From Apostichopus leukothele (Eukaryota > Echinodermata > Holothuroidea > Aspidochirotida > Stichopodidae): a stretch of 21,868 nt of DNA. The stretch spans positions 1 to 21,868 of the forward strand of contig JAAAKB020098877.1 in assembly GCA_010014835.2 (NCBI GenBank), read 5' to 3'. This document shows positions 8,641 to 19,375 of this stretch, one piece after another. The notes under the pieces are model-generated. The model did no database searches and was not told where the DNA came from. It saw nothing but the letters and a program-made list of their open reading frames with translations. Numbering within the stretch: the stretch's first letter is position 1; each line of letters begins with the position of its first letter. The position numbers and the translations under genes were made by a program.

Positions 8641-10960
8641 ATTATTTTTGTACATGTTTAATGTTGTTATTTTCATTGAGCCTTACATTTAGAGAAAAAC
8701 CATAACTAGTAAGTGTGTTCTTCTTGTTTCTTAGAATACTGATGGCGATTTGCAATTGATTTTGGAAGACTTTATTTTGACACTTTTATTGCTTACATTG
8801 AACGGTCAAAGAGTGTGATCATATCAGCATCTTCACCTCACTATTATTTTTTTCGTGGTTCGGTGTAAACACTAAAAGGTTGCTAATGCACGTGCTACGG
8901 TCACATCCTGGTCCTACACGTATCTGTGTCATAGTCGTCACCCTTAAGCCATGTAATATTACGAATAGTCGAATACCCTCCCATCTAACCGATAAATATT
9001 TGCGTTGTTACAACCTGTTATATCGTAGCTATGTAATATGCACGAAACCCTCCCATTTTAAACAATAGATCTATGTGCTTACATCCTGTGGCTGCTCCGT
9101 ACTTTCGACTTGCTAACCATTTGGACCAATATTGACAATTTTTTTGTCCAACAAATTGAGTATAATATTTTCCTTTTTATTTGATGTGTATGCCCAATTT
9201 TGATGGTCTAAAATAGCAGATTAGTTTTAAGGATAAGTTTTAAGGATAAGTTTAACAAAATAACCGACTGATTATTGATTAAGGATCTACATTCTTTAGC
9301 AATGGAATGTGCTGCATATCGTAGTCAATTCACTAAGAAAATGTACTTTAAGGACATGAGAAAATGTGAAATTGGTATAACAGATCTAGAGTGTGTTTTG
9401 TTATACAACTTTATGTTCTTTAAGAAAGTGGTGGAAACAAAGAAAAGAAGATTTTTCATTTCCTTGTGAAGCTACATGACATATACTCATGGACAAAATG
9501 ACAACTCACATAGGTGAAGAATATTCAATCATAATCTTATATTATAATCTGCCCCAAAAAAAATCTTTTGTCGCGAGTTTTATATAACTTAAGATGGAGG
9601 ATATAATTGGCATTGATTCTCTAAGATAATCTGTAACAAACCAGACATGTTCCGCTTGAAACAGTTTTCACCTAGAATTTAGGAATAATTCTGACGCGAA
9701 ATAAGAGACTGCATTTAAAACATAATTCCTTATACCTTATAGCGTGTTAGAATTATTATCCATACTACTACTATACTGCATTCGTTACCGTACTTGAGAA
9801 TACTTCAATAACTCCTCTATTAACATAATATAAGACGTGTTCAATAACTGATTACCAACAATACTAAGTTCAAACCTGAGTGGTTTAGCCTTGAAGAGCA
9901 AGCAGTCACCTGTAAAGCCTCAAATGGATTTTCCCCAGACCAATATCTGCACTTAAATAAGCTTGAGTTATGATATGAAATCTCACTTTACGTGATTATG
10001 AATTTACAATCATCGCCATATTAAATGATATGAAGGATATAAGTGCAATTTTCTTATGTACCAGTAAGCAAGTTATTGCCTAGGGCTTGGAATTAACACA
10101 CTACAATGCATTAATATGTCATATACACTTTAGTCTAAAATCTCACCCAAAACGAAGACAACATACTTCAAACCTATTTGTAATTATCTAACGTTAAGTG
10201 GTTATAAATGTTGCATAGTGCAAACTTGCTTTAGTTATTTTAAAAATAGTCAAATTGTAAACTTAATTAATTAGCATGCTTTGTGAACGTAAAGTTACTA
10301 TATAAAATGACTGCATTCTATAACATAACATTGTTTTGCGAGATTCTTTCGTTTACACTATATGGCTGTCATTTGTCTTCTTGCCCAAAAGGTGCAATTT
10401 GCTGCTATAAATGAAAATTACAACTTTCACAAGGGCGACGGCGCCGAGGGAGGGGTTGGAACAGGGCTAACCATTTTGCAATATGTAATAAGAGTATACA
10501 TTTTTGTTATTTAAATGTTCTCTTTAAAGATATATGGTATTAAAACCTGAGCTTTTGTTGAAAATTAATGCGGATTTGTTGAGAAACATTCCGAAATACT
10601 GTGTAAATAATGTGCTTTACGGAAACCACAAAGGATTCATTTGGAAAGTTTTGAGGTAACTTTGTGGAACCTTTTATCCCGTAAATCAAAGTTACATATT
10701 CTACTGCTCCTTTACAAGATTGGAATCACTTCCGAGCTTTCGTATATCAATTTCCATAATATAACCCATCCCGGTTGCTACAGGCATAAGTAATTGCAAA
10801 TGCAGCCAAATGCTGCCAAACGTACACAGTGGTTACTATGAGAACGCCGGGTATTCAATCATTTATTGGACACTTGTCTCATAGGTTAATTGCTGTACAT
10901 GTTTGTTTATGCATACAAATGTTTACTTTTGCTTTTATTCTGTAATAAACTACATTCCTT
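8641..10960. other. No coding region well supported
   Basis: AT-rich DNA. A 13-bp word, GTTTTAAGGATAA, is duplicated at 9224-9249. A degenerate doubling of ATGTAATAT...ACGAA...ACCCTCCCAT occurs at about 8953-8983 and 9030-9057. A 64-codon plus-strand open frame at 9275-9469 is discussed under findings. Confidence 0.5.
9224..9249. repeat. Short tandem repeat, 2 x 13 bp
   Basis: GTTTTAAGGATAA is present twice head to tail, followed by the first bases of a third copy. Confidence 0.85.
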
Positions 10961-10968
10961 CCATAAAG

Positions 10969-11109
10969 CTGCTGTTAAAACCTCTAGCAATTCTATGAGA
11001 GATTGTTTTTATTTCTTTGTCATTGTATGCATTTGTAGGAATGTAAGGATTTTGTTAGATATTGGGCAAAATATTGATTTAACTGCACTGATATTTATGC
11101 TCAAGAAAG
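10969..11109 (+). CDS. Weak candidate internal exon, phase 1-1, 47 codons
   Basis: A pyrimidine-rich stretch ending CCTTCCATAAAG precedes 10969, and AAAG|GTACTA follows 11109. The segment is 141 nt, a multiple of three, and is open in the frame entered and left at phase 1. It includes SSNSMRDCFYFFVIVCICRN and then VRILLDIGQNIDLTALIFML. The hydrophobic CFYFFVIVCIC could be a membrane segment. The piece VRILLDIGQNID recalls the LLLxxGANI part of an ankyrin repeat, but the rest of the repeat does not follow with correct spacing. It lies head-on to the minus-strand candidate exon at 11213-11458. It could easily be a chance open frame. Confidence 0.22.
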
Positions 11110-11212
11110 GTACTAATGGAACACCCTTGTGTTAGATATCTTGAAATGGAAGTTTCGTTGCAGTATATAACATACCATATAGAGGGCCCAACTATATAGG
11201 CTGTCTACTCAC

Positions 11213-11458
11213 AGGACAAAATGAGTCATTGTAATCATAAGGCTTTGGTTGTCTTCAAATCTTAGAGAATCGTCCTCGAATTTTGCCTTATATACTCGTA
11301 CATCGAAATCTTGATATGAAGGCTTTCTTACACAGTTAATCACCCCTATAATTATAACATTCACAAGAGAAGACAGCGGATCATAGCCTAAGCACATATT
11401 GAGCTGATTTTTACCCTGAAAAGCCCATTGTTTGCTTCCATTAGAATTATCATCAGTA
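11213..11458 (-). CDS. Candidate internal exon, 82 codons, product unknown
   Basis: On the minus strand the exon would enter after CACACAACAG at 11458 and leave at a strong donor, CCT|GTGAGT (11213/11212). Both boundaries are phase 2, and the length is 246 nt. Within it one reads TDDNSNGSKQWAFQGKNQLN near the start, the hydrophobic stretch SSLVNVIIIGVINCV near residue 40, and DFDVRVYKAKFEDDSLRFED towards the end. The composition is mixed and protein-like, with few repeats. Downstream alternative acceptors TTTTCAG|GGT and ATCAG|CTC keep the same frame. I cannot place it in a family. The acceptor lacks a good pyrimidine tract, which is the main reason for caution. Confidence 0.35.
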
Positions 11459-14400
11459 CTGTTGTGTGAATTAAGCATGTGAATTTCGTGCAATTGGTAC
11501 TATATATAGTGCAAAGTGTACTCACTAACATCCCACTATTTCATGAGAAGGCAAATATTTTAAACTATGTTATATAGGAACCGTATTGTACATTCGTCTT
11601 GAACATTACAAGAAAACAACAGTAAGCTGCACTGCACACGCATCTCCATGTGCTGTCGAGTGTGAAGTATTAATTATGCATGATATATCTAACTTGTCAA
11701 TGTTTTAATAAAAACAAAAGAGACAGTTGGACGTCTTTGTAATAAGAATTGTCAATGACTTCCCAATTATTGCATCTGAATTATCACGATATGTGATTGA
11801 TGGAACTATGTCTATGTAAGTTGACAAATGTAACACTGTAGTCTCGATGAGGATATGTCATCAATAAATTTACCGTTATTCGTGACATTGAGCCAATTCG
11901 TTAAAAAGTGGTGAAATGCCACAGACGTCTCTTATGACTTTTGCTTACAAAGAAAATGTGACAACACAAAAAGAAAATAAGATATATATGCTGTTCGACA
12001 CTAAATCTCAGAACAATGCATAGCATTAGCTTGACTATTATGATTTCAAAGCATGATACCCCTGCAGTATAAAACTTGAAAATTTGCGGTGTGTCAATAT
12101 ACCTGTTTTATGGAATTAATGCTACATCCCTACCATGTTAAGTTGTCTGGGTAACAAAATATTGATTTGGAATCAAATTATTACCTCTCCGCCTTATACC
12201 TTCATATATTTAAAAGTACAGAATTATGGGACTTTGTCTTATTTTGATAAATTTTAATCTGATTTGTCAAATATAGGTTTCGTATAGTATTGACGAACGT
12301 AAAACCTTACTTTTAAGTAAAAGCTTATAGATTTTGGGTTTTTTTGTCGATGTTTCCTCTGTCATGAATGTACAAGATAACAAAGTCACTGTTAATATTG
12401 CAATCACGTGATCATCATATAGTTCAAGCCGTTTACTGTTGTATGTGAAGATAGTTACAGTATTAACTGCATGCATGCGCTTATAATGAGATACCACACT
12501 ATTCGAATATCAGAAACACATTGATTTCGGGTGATTACGTCACGGGTTAATGGGGGAAAGTGGGTTATTAGGAGATGGTCACCATATGTAGAATGAATAT
12601 GCCTGAATCTTTACATGATTTAAATATTTCCACCCACGTTCTTAATTTGATAGGATATACTGGTGTTTAAATGATAATGGACCGCACACCGGCATGCATG
12701 CTGCTTCGTGGGTCAGTCGTGTTCATATGGCATGTTGAATAATGCATGGAGTACGTCAACGCACTACAATGGTCACTCCAAAAAGGAGGCGTAACATGAT
12801 TAGTTAAGGCTCATTGTTTAGTTACAGAACATTGCGCAGAACTTATGTTAGCTAGCTATTTCCTTAAACTTGGTTTACAAATGGTGGATTTCTTTAATTT
12901 ACATGTATAACAGATTAAAAGAATGCATAGAGAAGTACATACGAGCATTTACATCTAATTATTGACAATAACTGTCGAAAAAAAGAACAAAACAGAAGGG
13001 CAATCAGCAAATCTATTAAAAAGTGTATTTAGTACTGTATTATTTTACATGTCACTGAGAAGTAAACCAATTGGAAAGATAACACATTTCTATAAAAAAA
13101 AAAATTATCTCAGTTATACAACGCAGTGATTAAATGAACATTTAGCTAAGAGGCAATATCTGTTATGGCGAGGCAATTATGACGGTAAGTCGATAAATAC
13201 ACGAGTATAGACGTGCTATGAATGCTACTCAACGTTAAGTATAAACCATTTATTGAATACTGACACAGTAAAACGTCGCTTAAGTGGTCTCTTAAATGCT
13301 TGTAGAAGTTGCCATAAAATGGTATTCAGTATTTAATGACTGGTGTACTATAGCATGGTACTTTGCAGGGTGTTGAGTTTTTGTTTCCTTCTCGTTTCAA
13401 GATAACATTGACGGCGAAGGTTTTATCTGCGAGAGGTCGATGTGTTGATCAGTGACTCGGAGCCTCTTTTCGTACGCACTTATACATACAGTTATACATA
13501 CTGTGCTTTTTACAATCCATCAACTGCGTCGATTGTAACAGAGCATATTTCTTATTAACACTCTTGATATCCATATATACTATGATATGCATTTAATGTC
13601 CAGATCTCTAGTCGACCCATTTATAATACCGCTATATACAATGATTGATATGACTGCATGGTGGCCATACATTCATCTTTCTTTACCTTTGAGTCATTCA
13701 TGCACGTATGCTCTGATGGCATCCGTTGTTCCTTCTCTCAGCTGCGAATCTCGAGGGATTAAATAGTTCCCTATACTCATACACACAATGGACACCAGCC
13801 ACGTGCACGTAATGTACCATTTCCCAGTTGTCTTCTTCTCTGTATATGATATATATTAGGAGAGCGATGCTTTCAGCACATTTTCTGAATAAAGTACAAG
13901 TCGAGGGATTTCACCATGCGAGTAACCCATATCAAGCAGTTGAATGTACCTTAGCAGAGCTTCTTGCTGAAAGGACACCTTAAACTGGCAAACTCAGACA
14001 AGTCATGAGTTCTTCTGGTATTCGTAACCGTATATTAAGTCCAGTCATAAGTATTCACTGTGCGCATGATAAGTATATCGTCATGATTGTGTGATTATCA
14101 TAACTTCACAGTAATACCAAAAGTTAGGGATCAGTTTGTTCATGTTGGTAATAGAAATCAAACATGAAGCTTCAAAGGGTAGTATCATTTGAGGCGTGGT
14201 ACTGTTCATCTCTTTAAGAGCGTGGTGTGGCAATGTGGGGGGGGGGTTGATTCGTTACTCTATTGAAATGATTTAGGAAATTAAAATGTATGAATGTACC
14301 TAAGATTGTTACAAGCCATACGGGAAGATTAAACATATATTTCATTATCATAACCCTTCTGCATAATCTACTCCAATATTTCAATTTACGTGAATGTTTA

Positions 14401-14745
14401 ATTCGTTGAATGTTTAAATGTTTAATTCGTTTAATGAATCCATACTGTTGTTATAACTAATGCCGAAGACGAATAGTGACATGTCATTAGACCCTCTAGA
14501 ATTATTTTCAAAGTAAATATGGCTGTTCAACGCCACAGGGTTAGTCGACAATGAAAGGAACGCCACTATGTCTGGAATTATTCCCAGCATGCTATAATGT
14601 GAGGAAATCGTGGGGGAAACATCAAAAGTATTCTTTTCACGTATTATCAACTAATTCGTGTTTCTTATCATTAAAACGGAGTGGTGATGAAGAGAATACT
14701 CTTGGTTGATTTTTACACAAAATTGCGCTAAAAATATAAGTTTGA
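11459..14745. other. No gene well supported
   Basis: AT-rich, presumably intronic or intergenic. A minus-strand open frame at 12267-12497 contains a hydrophobic stretch (HVIAILTVTLLSCTF) but has poor splice support. A plus-strand donor GACG|GTAAGT ends at 13183, with a possible 39-nt exon before it but a poor acceptor. A ten-base G run lies at 14237-14246. Confidence 0.45.
14237..14246 (+). repeat. Poly-G run (10 bases)
   Basis: A homopolymer of ten Gs, likely to vary in length and to be error-prone in assembly. Confidence 0.8.
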
Positions 14746-14765
14746 TCTTTAACCACGTGACCTCG

Positions 14766-14779
14766 GTTCCCATGGCAAC
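14766..14779. promoter_or_regulatory. RFX X-box match 1
   Basis: GTTCCCATGGCAAC fits the RFX/DAF-19 X-box consensus GTHNYYATRRNAAC at every position. In animals such sites drive ciliary genes when close to a promoter. No promoter is identified here, so function is unproven. Confidence 0.35.
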
Positions 14780-14847
14780 CACATATTTTGATAGTACATG
14801 ATATTTTCATGATACTTGTGACAGTTTCATGCCCTAAATTTAACCTT

Positions 14848-14860
14848 TGACCACTGACCT
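14848..14860 (-). promoter_or_regulatory. DR1 nuclear-receptor half-site pair
   Basis: TGACCACTGACCT reads AGGTCAGTGGTCA on the minus strand. This is two AGGTCA-type half-sites with one spacer base, the form bound by HNF4, RXR and COUP-TF relatives. It lies inside the dispersed repeat block, so it may simply be a repeat feature. Confidence 0.3.
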
Positions 14861-15116
14861 TGATTATTGGGGTCTGCGAGACATAAGGGTTTGAGAAAAT
14901 CGGCTCAGCCGCTAGGAGGAGTTTTTGACACAAATTGGACACACACACACAAAGACGCACCACCCACCGACAGAAACACCCCCACGCACACGCGCACACC
15001 CACGGACACATTTTGACCCCTCCCGCAGTCATGGATTTCCGGTCACCCTGGGGTACTCCACAATGGGTGATCCCGAAAATAGATACTCAGGAAAATTAAC
15101 CATTACCATGGCGATC

Positions 15117-15130
15117 GTTGCTATGGCAAC
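15117..15130. promoter_or_regulatory. RFX X-box match 2
   Basis: GTTGCTATGGCAAC is a full match to GTHNYYATRRNAAC and lies 351 bp after the first match. It follows CCATGGCGATC, so the local sequence is rich in nested CCATGG/GGCAAC symmetry. Confidence 0.35.
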
Positions 15131-15135
15131 TGACA

Positions 15136-16435
15136 TAGCTGTATATTGCCCAACTGGCAATGGAACTACAATATCTCATCCTCCCCATAGGAGCGATGCG
15201 ATAACAACGTTCAAACATGTATTGGTGTTTTACGTCTTTTTGTGTAGGCGTAAAGTATATGGTCCAGCCGTAAATACAGATAAATTTTAAAGGCACAACT
15301 ATGGATCGAATAACTTTCTCCGTCAATCTTTCCCATGGGAGCAATAAATCGAATTATGTTTCTTCAGTTATTAATCTAAAGTGTGTGTACGTCACCCTCG
15401 AAAAGTGAAAATGTATTATTGTATGTAATGTGCTGCAGGCTACAGTGTAAGAGCAAAATATATTTCCCCAAAGGGCAGGACTTTCACCTTTAATATTGCC
15501 CATGGTCGCATTTAACAGCACAGCTTACCGTAGGGTGTTATTCCTTCACCTAGGACTGTTGAAGACTCGACAAGATCAAATTCAGCGTCAAAATTACAGA
15601 AATACGTATAACACTATACAGTTCGTGCATAATATTGTATTATTAATAATATCATAGATGGATGGATGGATAGATATCAAAGTTATCAATGACGTTCTAA
15701 ATCTTTTGGCTCAGCGGGATTCGAATATTTGATGTAGAGTGATGTCTTACTTAACTGATCAATATTTATATGGGAAAACTGTTCATTGGCTACCTATTAC
15801 ACTTTCTTTTCTGTAACTCCGAAGTTTCTTATCCGTATATGTGTAATGCCATAGCCACCTTATGCCAAGAAATAAAAGAGTATATGAATTTTTGATGTAC
15901 CTTTACCTTGTTAATTCATTTGCTGCACGATTCTCTTGAAGATAATTTTGGTCTTGATTTGACGGCTCCATCAGATTTTGTTTCCTTCGACAAATGAGAA
16001 ATCGGTAATACAAAAGAAATTCTGAATCAGATGAGCTCTCACTTCAGGAAATGACGTTCCAAGTTTAACCTACATACAAGTGATTAAAATTCTCCATCAG
16101 GTATAATCTGTATGCAATGTAAATGGAAACGCAGCACAATGATCCGTTGTTGTATATAAGTACTTTCGATGTAAGCTCATGCACGAAGTATCATGCAAAG
16201 CAAAAAAAACATTGTCAAATTGAAACCTATATCCTACCTCATCGAGGTATCAAAAGTACAATGATAAGGTCAACATGCGTCAATAATAGTTGTGTTTGTA
16301 TTGATTAAGTATATTTATCCATTCCATTCATCGTAACCATTCCTCTTCCAGAAATAGTACAATGACAAGGGCGCCATGTGATTTGTGACTAGGCCTACAT
16401 GTAATATGTTCGCATGAGGCTTACATGTTGCTTTC
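15136..16435. other. No gene supported; one (GATG)n microsatellite
   Basis: Nothing convincing is seen in either strand. A 27-nt minus-strand stretch bounded by TTCAACAG and TACG|GTAAGC near 15530 and a donor-like AAG|GTAAAG ending near 15906 (minus) are too short or isolated to call. The 61-codon open frame at 16123-16308 has no supporting signal. Confidence 0.45.
15656..15676. repeat. (GATG)n microsatellite
   Basis: Four or so GATG/GATA units in tandem. Confidence 0.8.
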
Positions 16436-16735
16436 ATTCCAGTGTATAATTTATTACTTTCAACATTTCATTTGCTGGTACATTATGGTATATATCTCTT
16501 ACAAACACACCAAACGCTACCCTTGGGCACAATAATCCGTTATTTGCAGATACGCCCTATCCTCAGCTGTAACGTTCAAACTATATACGCACCATCGGTA
16601 GAGATCGCTGCATTTGAAAATACCACTCTGTATTGCGAATTCATCATTTTGACTTCGAGTGATTTCAACATAGCGATTATTCCAAACTATAACTAATTTT
16701 ACAATCATCTTCATATTCTCTTTCACATGCCGCAC

Positions 16736-18737
16736 ATATCCTATTGAGCTTGGCTTTGATGGAAGAATTATACACTTCGAGTGTAGGATTTGAAAAATTA
16801 CAAAATGAAATCTCGAATTTTGTTTTACAACAGTGTCCTATATATAAGCATTTTGAATTATAAATATCACATGCGCTAACATTTCTTTAGTATATATATC
16901 TAAAATAAACCGTTAAAAGTCATAACTGCATGCGAGAACGAAAGGGTTTAAAACATTGGAGATGCACTGAGCTCTTTCACATTCAATTATTTCGTCATTA
17001 TAAGCTTCTACGTCAGGCTACCACATTTTTCGTTTGTTTTAAACTTGAGAAGAAGACCTCAACACATTCATTTTATCAGCTAACGTTAGAAAAACTGTTG
17101 TTTACAGTTAAATACCTGGCTGGGATGTCCTTATATGCAACATTAAAGCGTCTCAGATTGAATTAAACCGCTTGTAACCATGTTAATGAAATATTAAAGA
17201 CATTAACTTAAGCTGGCAATCACTGATTACACTGACAGCGATATTTTTTCACTTTAAAACGTAGAACAGTGAAACAAAAATAATGGTTTAAGCTCGTCCA
17301 TTGTGATACATGTGGCATGATACATTCGACTAAGTGACAGCATCCGGGCTTTATACACTTGGCATTTAACCCTCTCCCGCTAACAAAATAAGCCCCCCCC
17401 CCAAAAAAAACACAAAAAAACACAAAAAACACAAACACAAACAAACTTCGTAAATAAGTACGTTACGACAGTAACATGATTTGAAGATGTGACCAGATTC
17501 TATAGCATGATCTGCTACTAGATGTATGATAGTGTGGACCATTTATCAAAGACGTTGAGTTCTTAGTTGCAGATGACTGTGTTACATTATATACCATGCA
17601 TAATACCATTGCGCTATCAGCTACATAATCCATGTTTAATGTAGTATGATGAAGTATATAATTATAGAGACAGACGCGAGGGCCGAAATGCCCAAGCAGG
17701 TTTTTAGATCGACAGTTAATAATATCTATGTGTTAGACCTGGCATGCAGACCAAATTAAATGTAATCTTTGGTATATGAAGTGTAGTTTAAATATACCTT
17801 CATAACAATTTTAAGAATATAGTATAAATTATAGTATGGAGTAAAGTATTTGGTACCTCATTGTCCACGACTGATTCTTGATTTTCGCTAGTTACATGCT
17901 ATCACTTCACTTACTAAATGAACCATTGCGCCTTTACTTTCTGCATGGTCATATACTGCACAGCATCGCTAAGAGCAATTTCAGATTCCTGTTGTCATGA
18001 CAACACTGACAACTCTAAGCTGCCAGTCTATGGATAATCATTTCACAGAAGGCTATGCTGAAGACAAGTTTTTGTTTAAGAAAAACTGTAATTTAACACC
18101 AGTTTTATAGATGGCAGGCAGAATTTTCAGTCAACGTTGTATCTATAGCCTAAGAGCGATATTACGAAGGTCTTTATTCAATGATTATTCATAATTTTAC
18201 CTTTAATATATACAGTTATTAATGATCAACACACAAGAAAATTCCCGTGTGTGCGTGTATTATGTGTACTTATACAATTTATAGTTACATGAAAACAATG
18301 CCGTAAATATCCATGGGTTTAATTCAGGTACCAAGTAAAAATAAATTTGACGGTCTTTTCAAACTCCTTTCCATTGTGGCAAGCTTTCTCTCTATTGTAT
18401 AGATATAAACTAACACACCAATACAAAATCTCATCATGTGTTATTTTATGTATACTCATATATTGTCTCCATAAATTGCGGTACTTTAAGTAATTCTGTA
18501 ACATTTATACATTTTCAAGTGTATTCTGTATGGTGCTATTCCAGCCTACATTACGTTCAGAAACTGCATGAAAGTACAATGTTGTCTTCTTGCTTTGACT
18601 TATAGTTCAGTTAAAAACATATATAAGACATTTGTTCCGATATTACTTTGCCTTATCGCTGCTTTCCTAAGTAGAATCAGTCACAAATGGTAATTCGCAT
18701 AATTCCTCGTTCCACTCTTTAATATTTTGTTACACAG
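16736..18737. other. No gene supported; C/A low-complexity tract
   Basis: AT-rich DNA. The 78-codon plus-strand open frame at 16930-17166 and the 61-codon minus frame at 18319-18504 have no start, splice or family support. A strand-asymmetric C then A/C tract lies at 17393-17446. Confidence 0.5.
17393..17446 (+). repeat. Poly-C followed by (CA3-8)n low-complexity tract
   Basis: Ten Cs, then A runs of 8, 7 and 6 interrupted by CAC, then CAAA units. The plus strand has no G or T for about 50 bases. The minus-strand open frame here (a run of F and V) is only its translation. Confidence 0.85.
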
Positions 18738-18820
18738 TAAATGCCTGTGAAAATGCCTGTGTAAATGCCTGTGTAAGAATGACACAAAAACCAGTTGTGT
18801 CAAATTGCTATTGCCTGTGT
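18738..18820. repeat. 12-bp minisatellite (AAATGCCTGTGT) with adjoining hairpin
   Basis: Three contiguous 12-bp copies (18738-18749, 18750-18761, 18762-18773) and a separated half copy (TTGCCTGTGTAAATG, near 18811). Between them TGACACAA (18780-18787) and TTGTGTCA (18795-18802) form a perfect 8-bp stem with a 7-base loop. TTACACAG (18730-18737) and CTGTGTAA (18768-18775) are a second inverted pair. Confidence 0.8.
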
Positions 18821-18840
18821 AAATGATAACACAAAGTTAT

Positions 18841-19375
18841 ATCAAATGTATAGCATTGCTTAACGACGTCTTAGGAAAATATACAACATCATATATCATG
18901 TTTTAGGAACCATAACGAAAACTGATGTGTAAACTCTCTGGAGTTAATATTAATGAGATTAAATTTATTGATTATGTGAGCATGCTTCTACCACCAACTG
19001 ATCATACCATGCACAAAGATGTCATTTTGCTGCCAAGTTATTAATATTTTAGCACCTCCTACTCATTAATATGCATATCGAAACCAATAAAATCCATGTG
19101 CTCAGTACGGCTGAGATATATATCAAGTATGACATCAATCTAACTTGAGATGTGTCCAACTCTGGTGTTACACACATGCACACACACGCACACATGTCAA
19201 CTTGACTACCAAGGTTCTGATATTGCCATCGGCATATGAACAATAAAAAACTGTGCACTAGCAAATGGTCTTTAGACAAGACTTCTATCAACATATCTGC
19301 CATCTTGCCCGAGGTCTTGAGTTGTTTTCTGTATAATATAGAATTATAACTGGATAGTTTGGATTGATCAATTGA
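18841..19375. other. No gene supported; (CA)n microsatellite
   Basis: The 84-codon minus-strand open frame at 19049-19303 runs through a CA/TG microsatellite, where it reads CACVCMCV, so it is unlikely to be coding. A perfect 18-bp palindrome begins at 19363. Confidence 0.5.
19170..19196. repeat. (CA)n imperfect microsatellite
   Basis: CA dinucleotides interrupted by TG and CG steps. Confidence 0.8.

Larger units (their letters stand above)
14745..15135. repeat. Dispersed repeat-like block with an AC-rich core
   Basis: The order is: an E-box (CACGTG, 14754-14759) and CCATGGCAACC word; a run of TTTGACC/TGACC words (14845-14860); GGTCTGCGAGACATAAGGG and AGAAAATCGGCTCAGCCGCT, followed by AGGAGGAGTT; a CA-rich stretch (14935-15010); then CCTCCCGCAG and a second CCATGG/GTTGC block. 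From memory, short dispersed repeats in molluscs, echinoderms and other marine invertebrates share this order of TTTGACC words, an AAAATCGGCTC box, a GAGGAGTT box and a CA-repeat tail. I could not compare it with a library. Boundaries are approximate and no target duplication was found. The open frames on both strands (14637-15032 and 14925-15290) translate this repeat and are not genes. Confidence 0.5.

Noticed and set aside
12267-12497. Minus-strand frame with a signal-like hydrophobic stretch
   Set aside because: The hydrophobic part lies mid-frame, not after a suitable ATG. The best donor (AAAA|GTAAGG) leaves phase 1, which does not fit the next candidate exon at 11458.
13145-13183. 39-nt plus-strand exon before GACG|GTAAGT
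   Set aside because: The donor is good, but the acceptor ACATTTAG has no pyrimidine tract, and two of the three frames are open by chance in so short a segment.
14637-15290. Open frames of 131 and 121 codons on opposite strands
   Set aside because: Both run through the AC-rich repeat block. The threonine/histidine and cysteine/valine runs are translated low complexity.
15700-15745. Possible tRNA T-arm (TTCGAATCCCG on the minus strand)
   Set aside because: The bases flanking TTCGAAT cannot form a T stem, and no anticodon or D arm lies at the right distance.
17220-17444. 74-codon minus-strand frame beginning with a run of F and V
   Set aside because: The hydrophobic start is the translation of the C/A low-complexity tract, not a signal peptide.
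19049-19303. 84-codon minus-strand frame with a leucine/isoleucine-rich part
   Set aside because: It crosses a CA microsatellite, and no donor or acceptor of quality bounds it.
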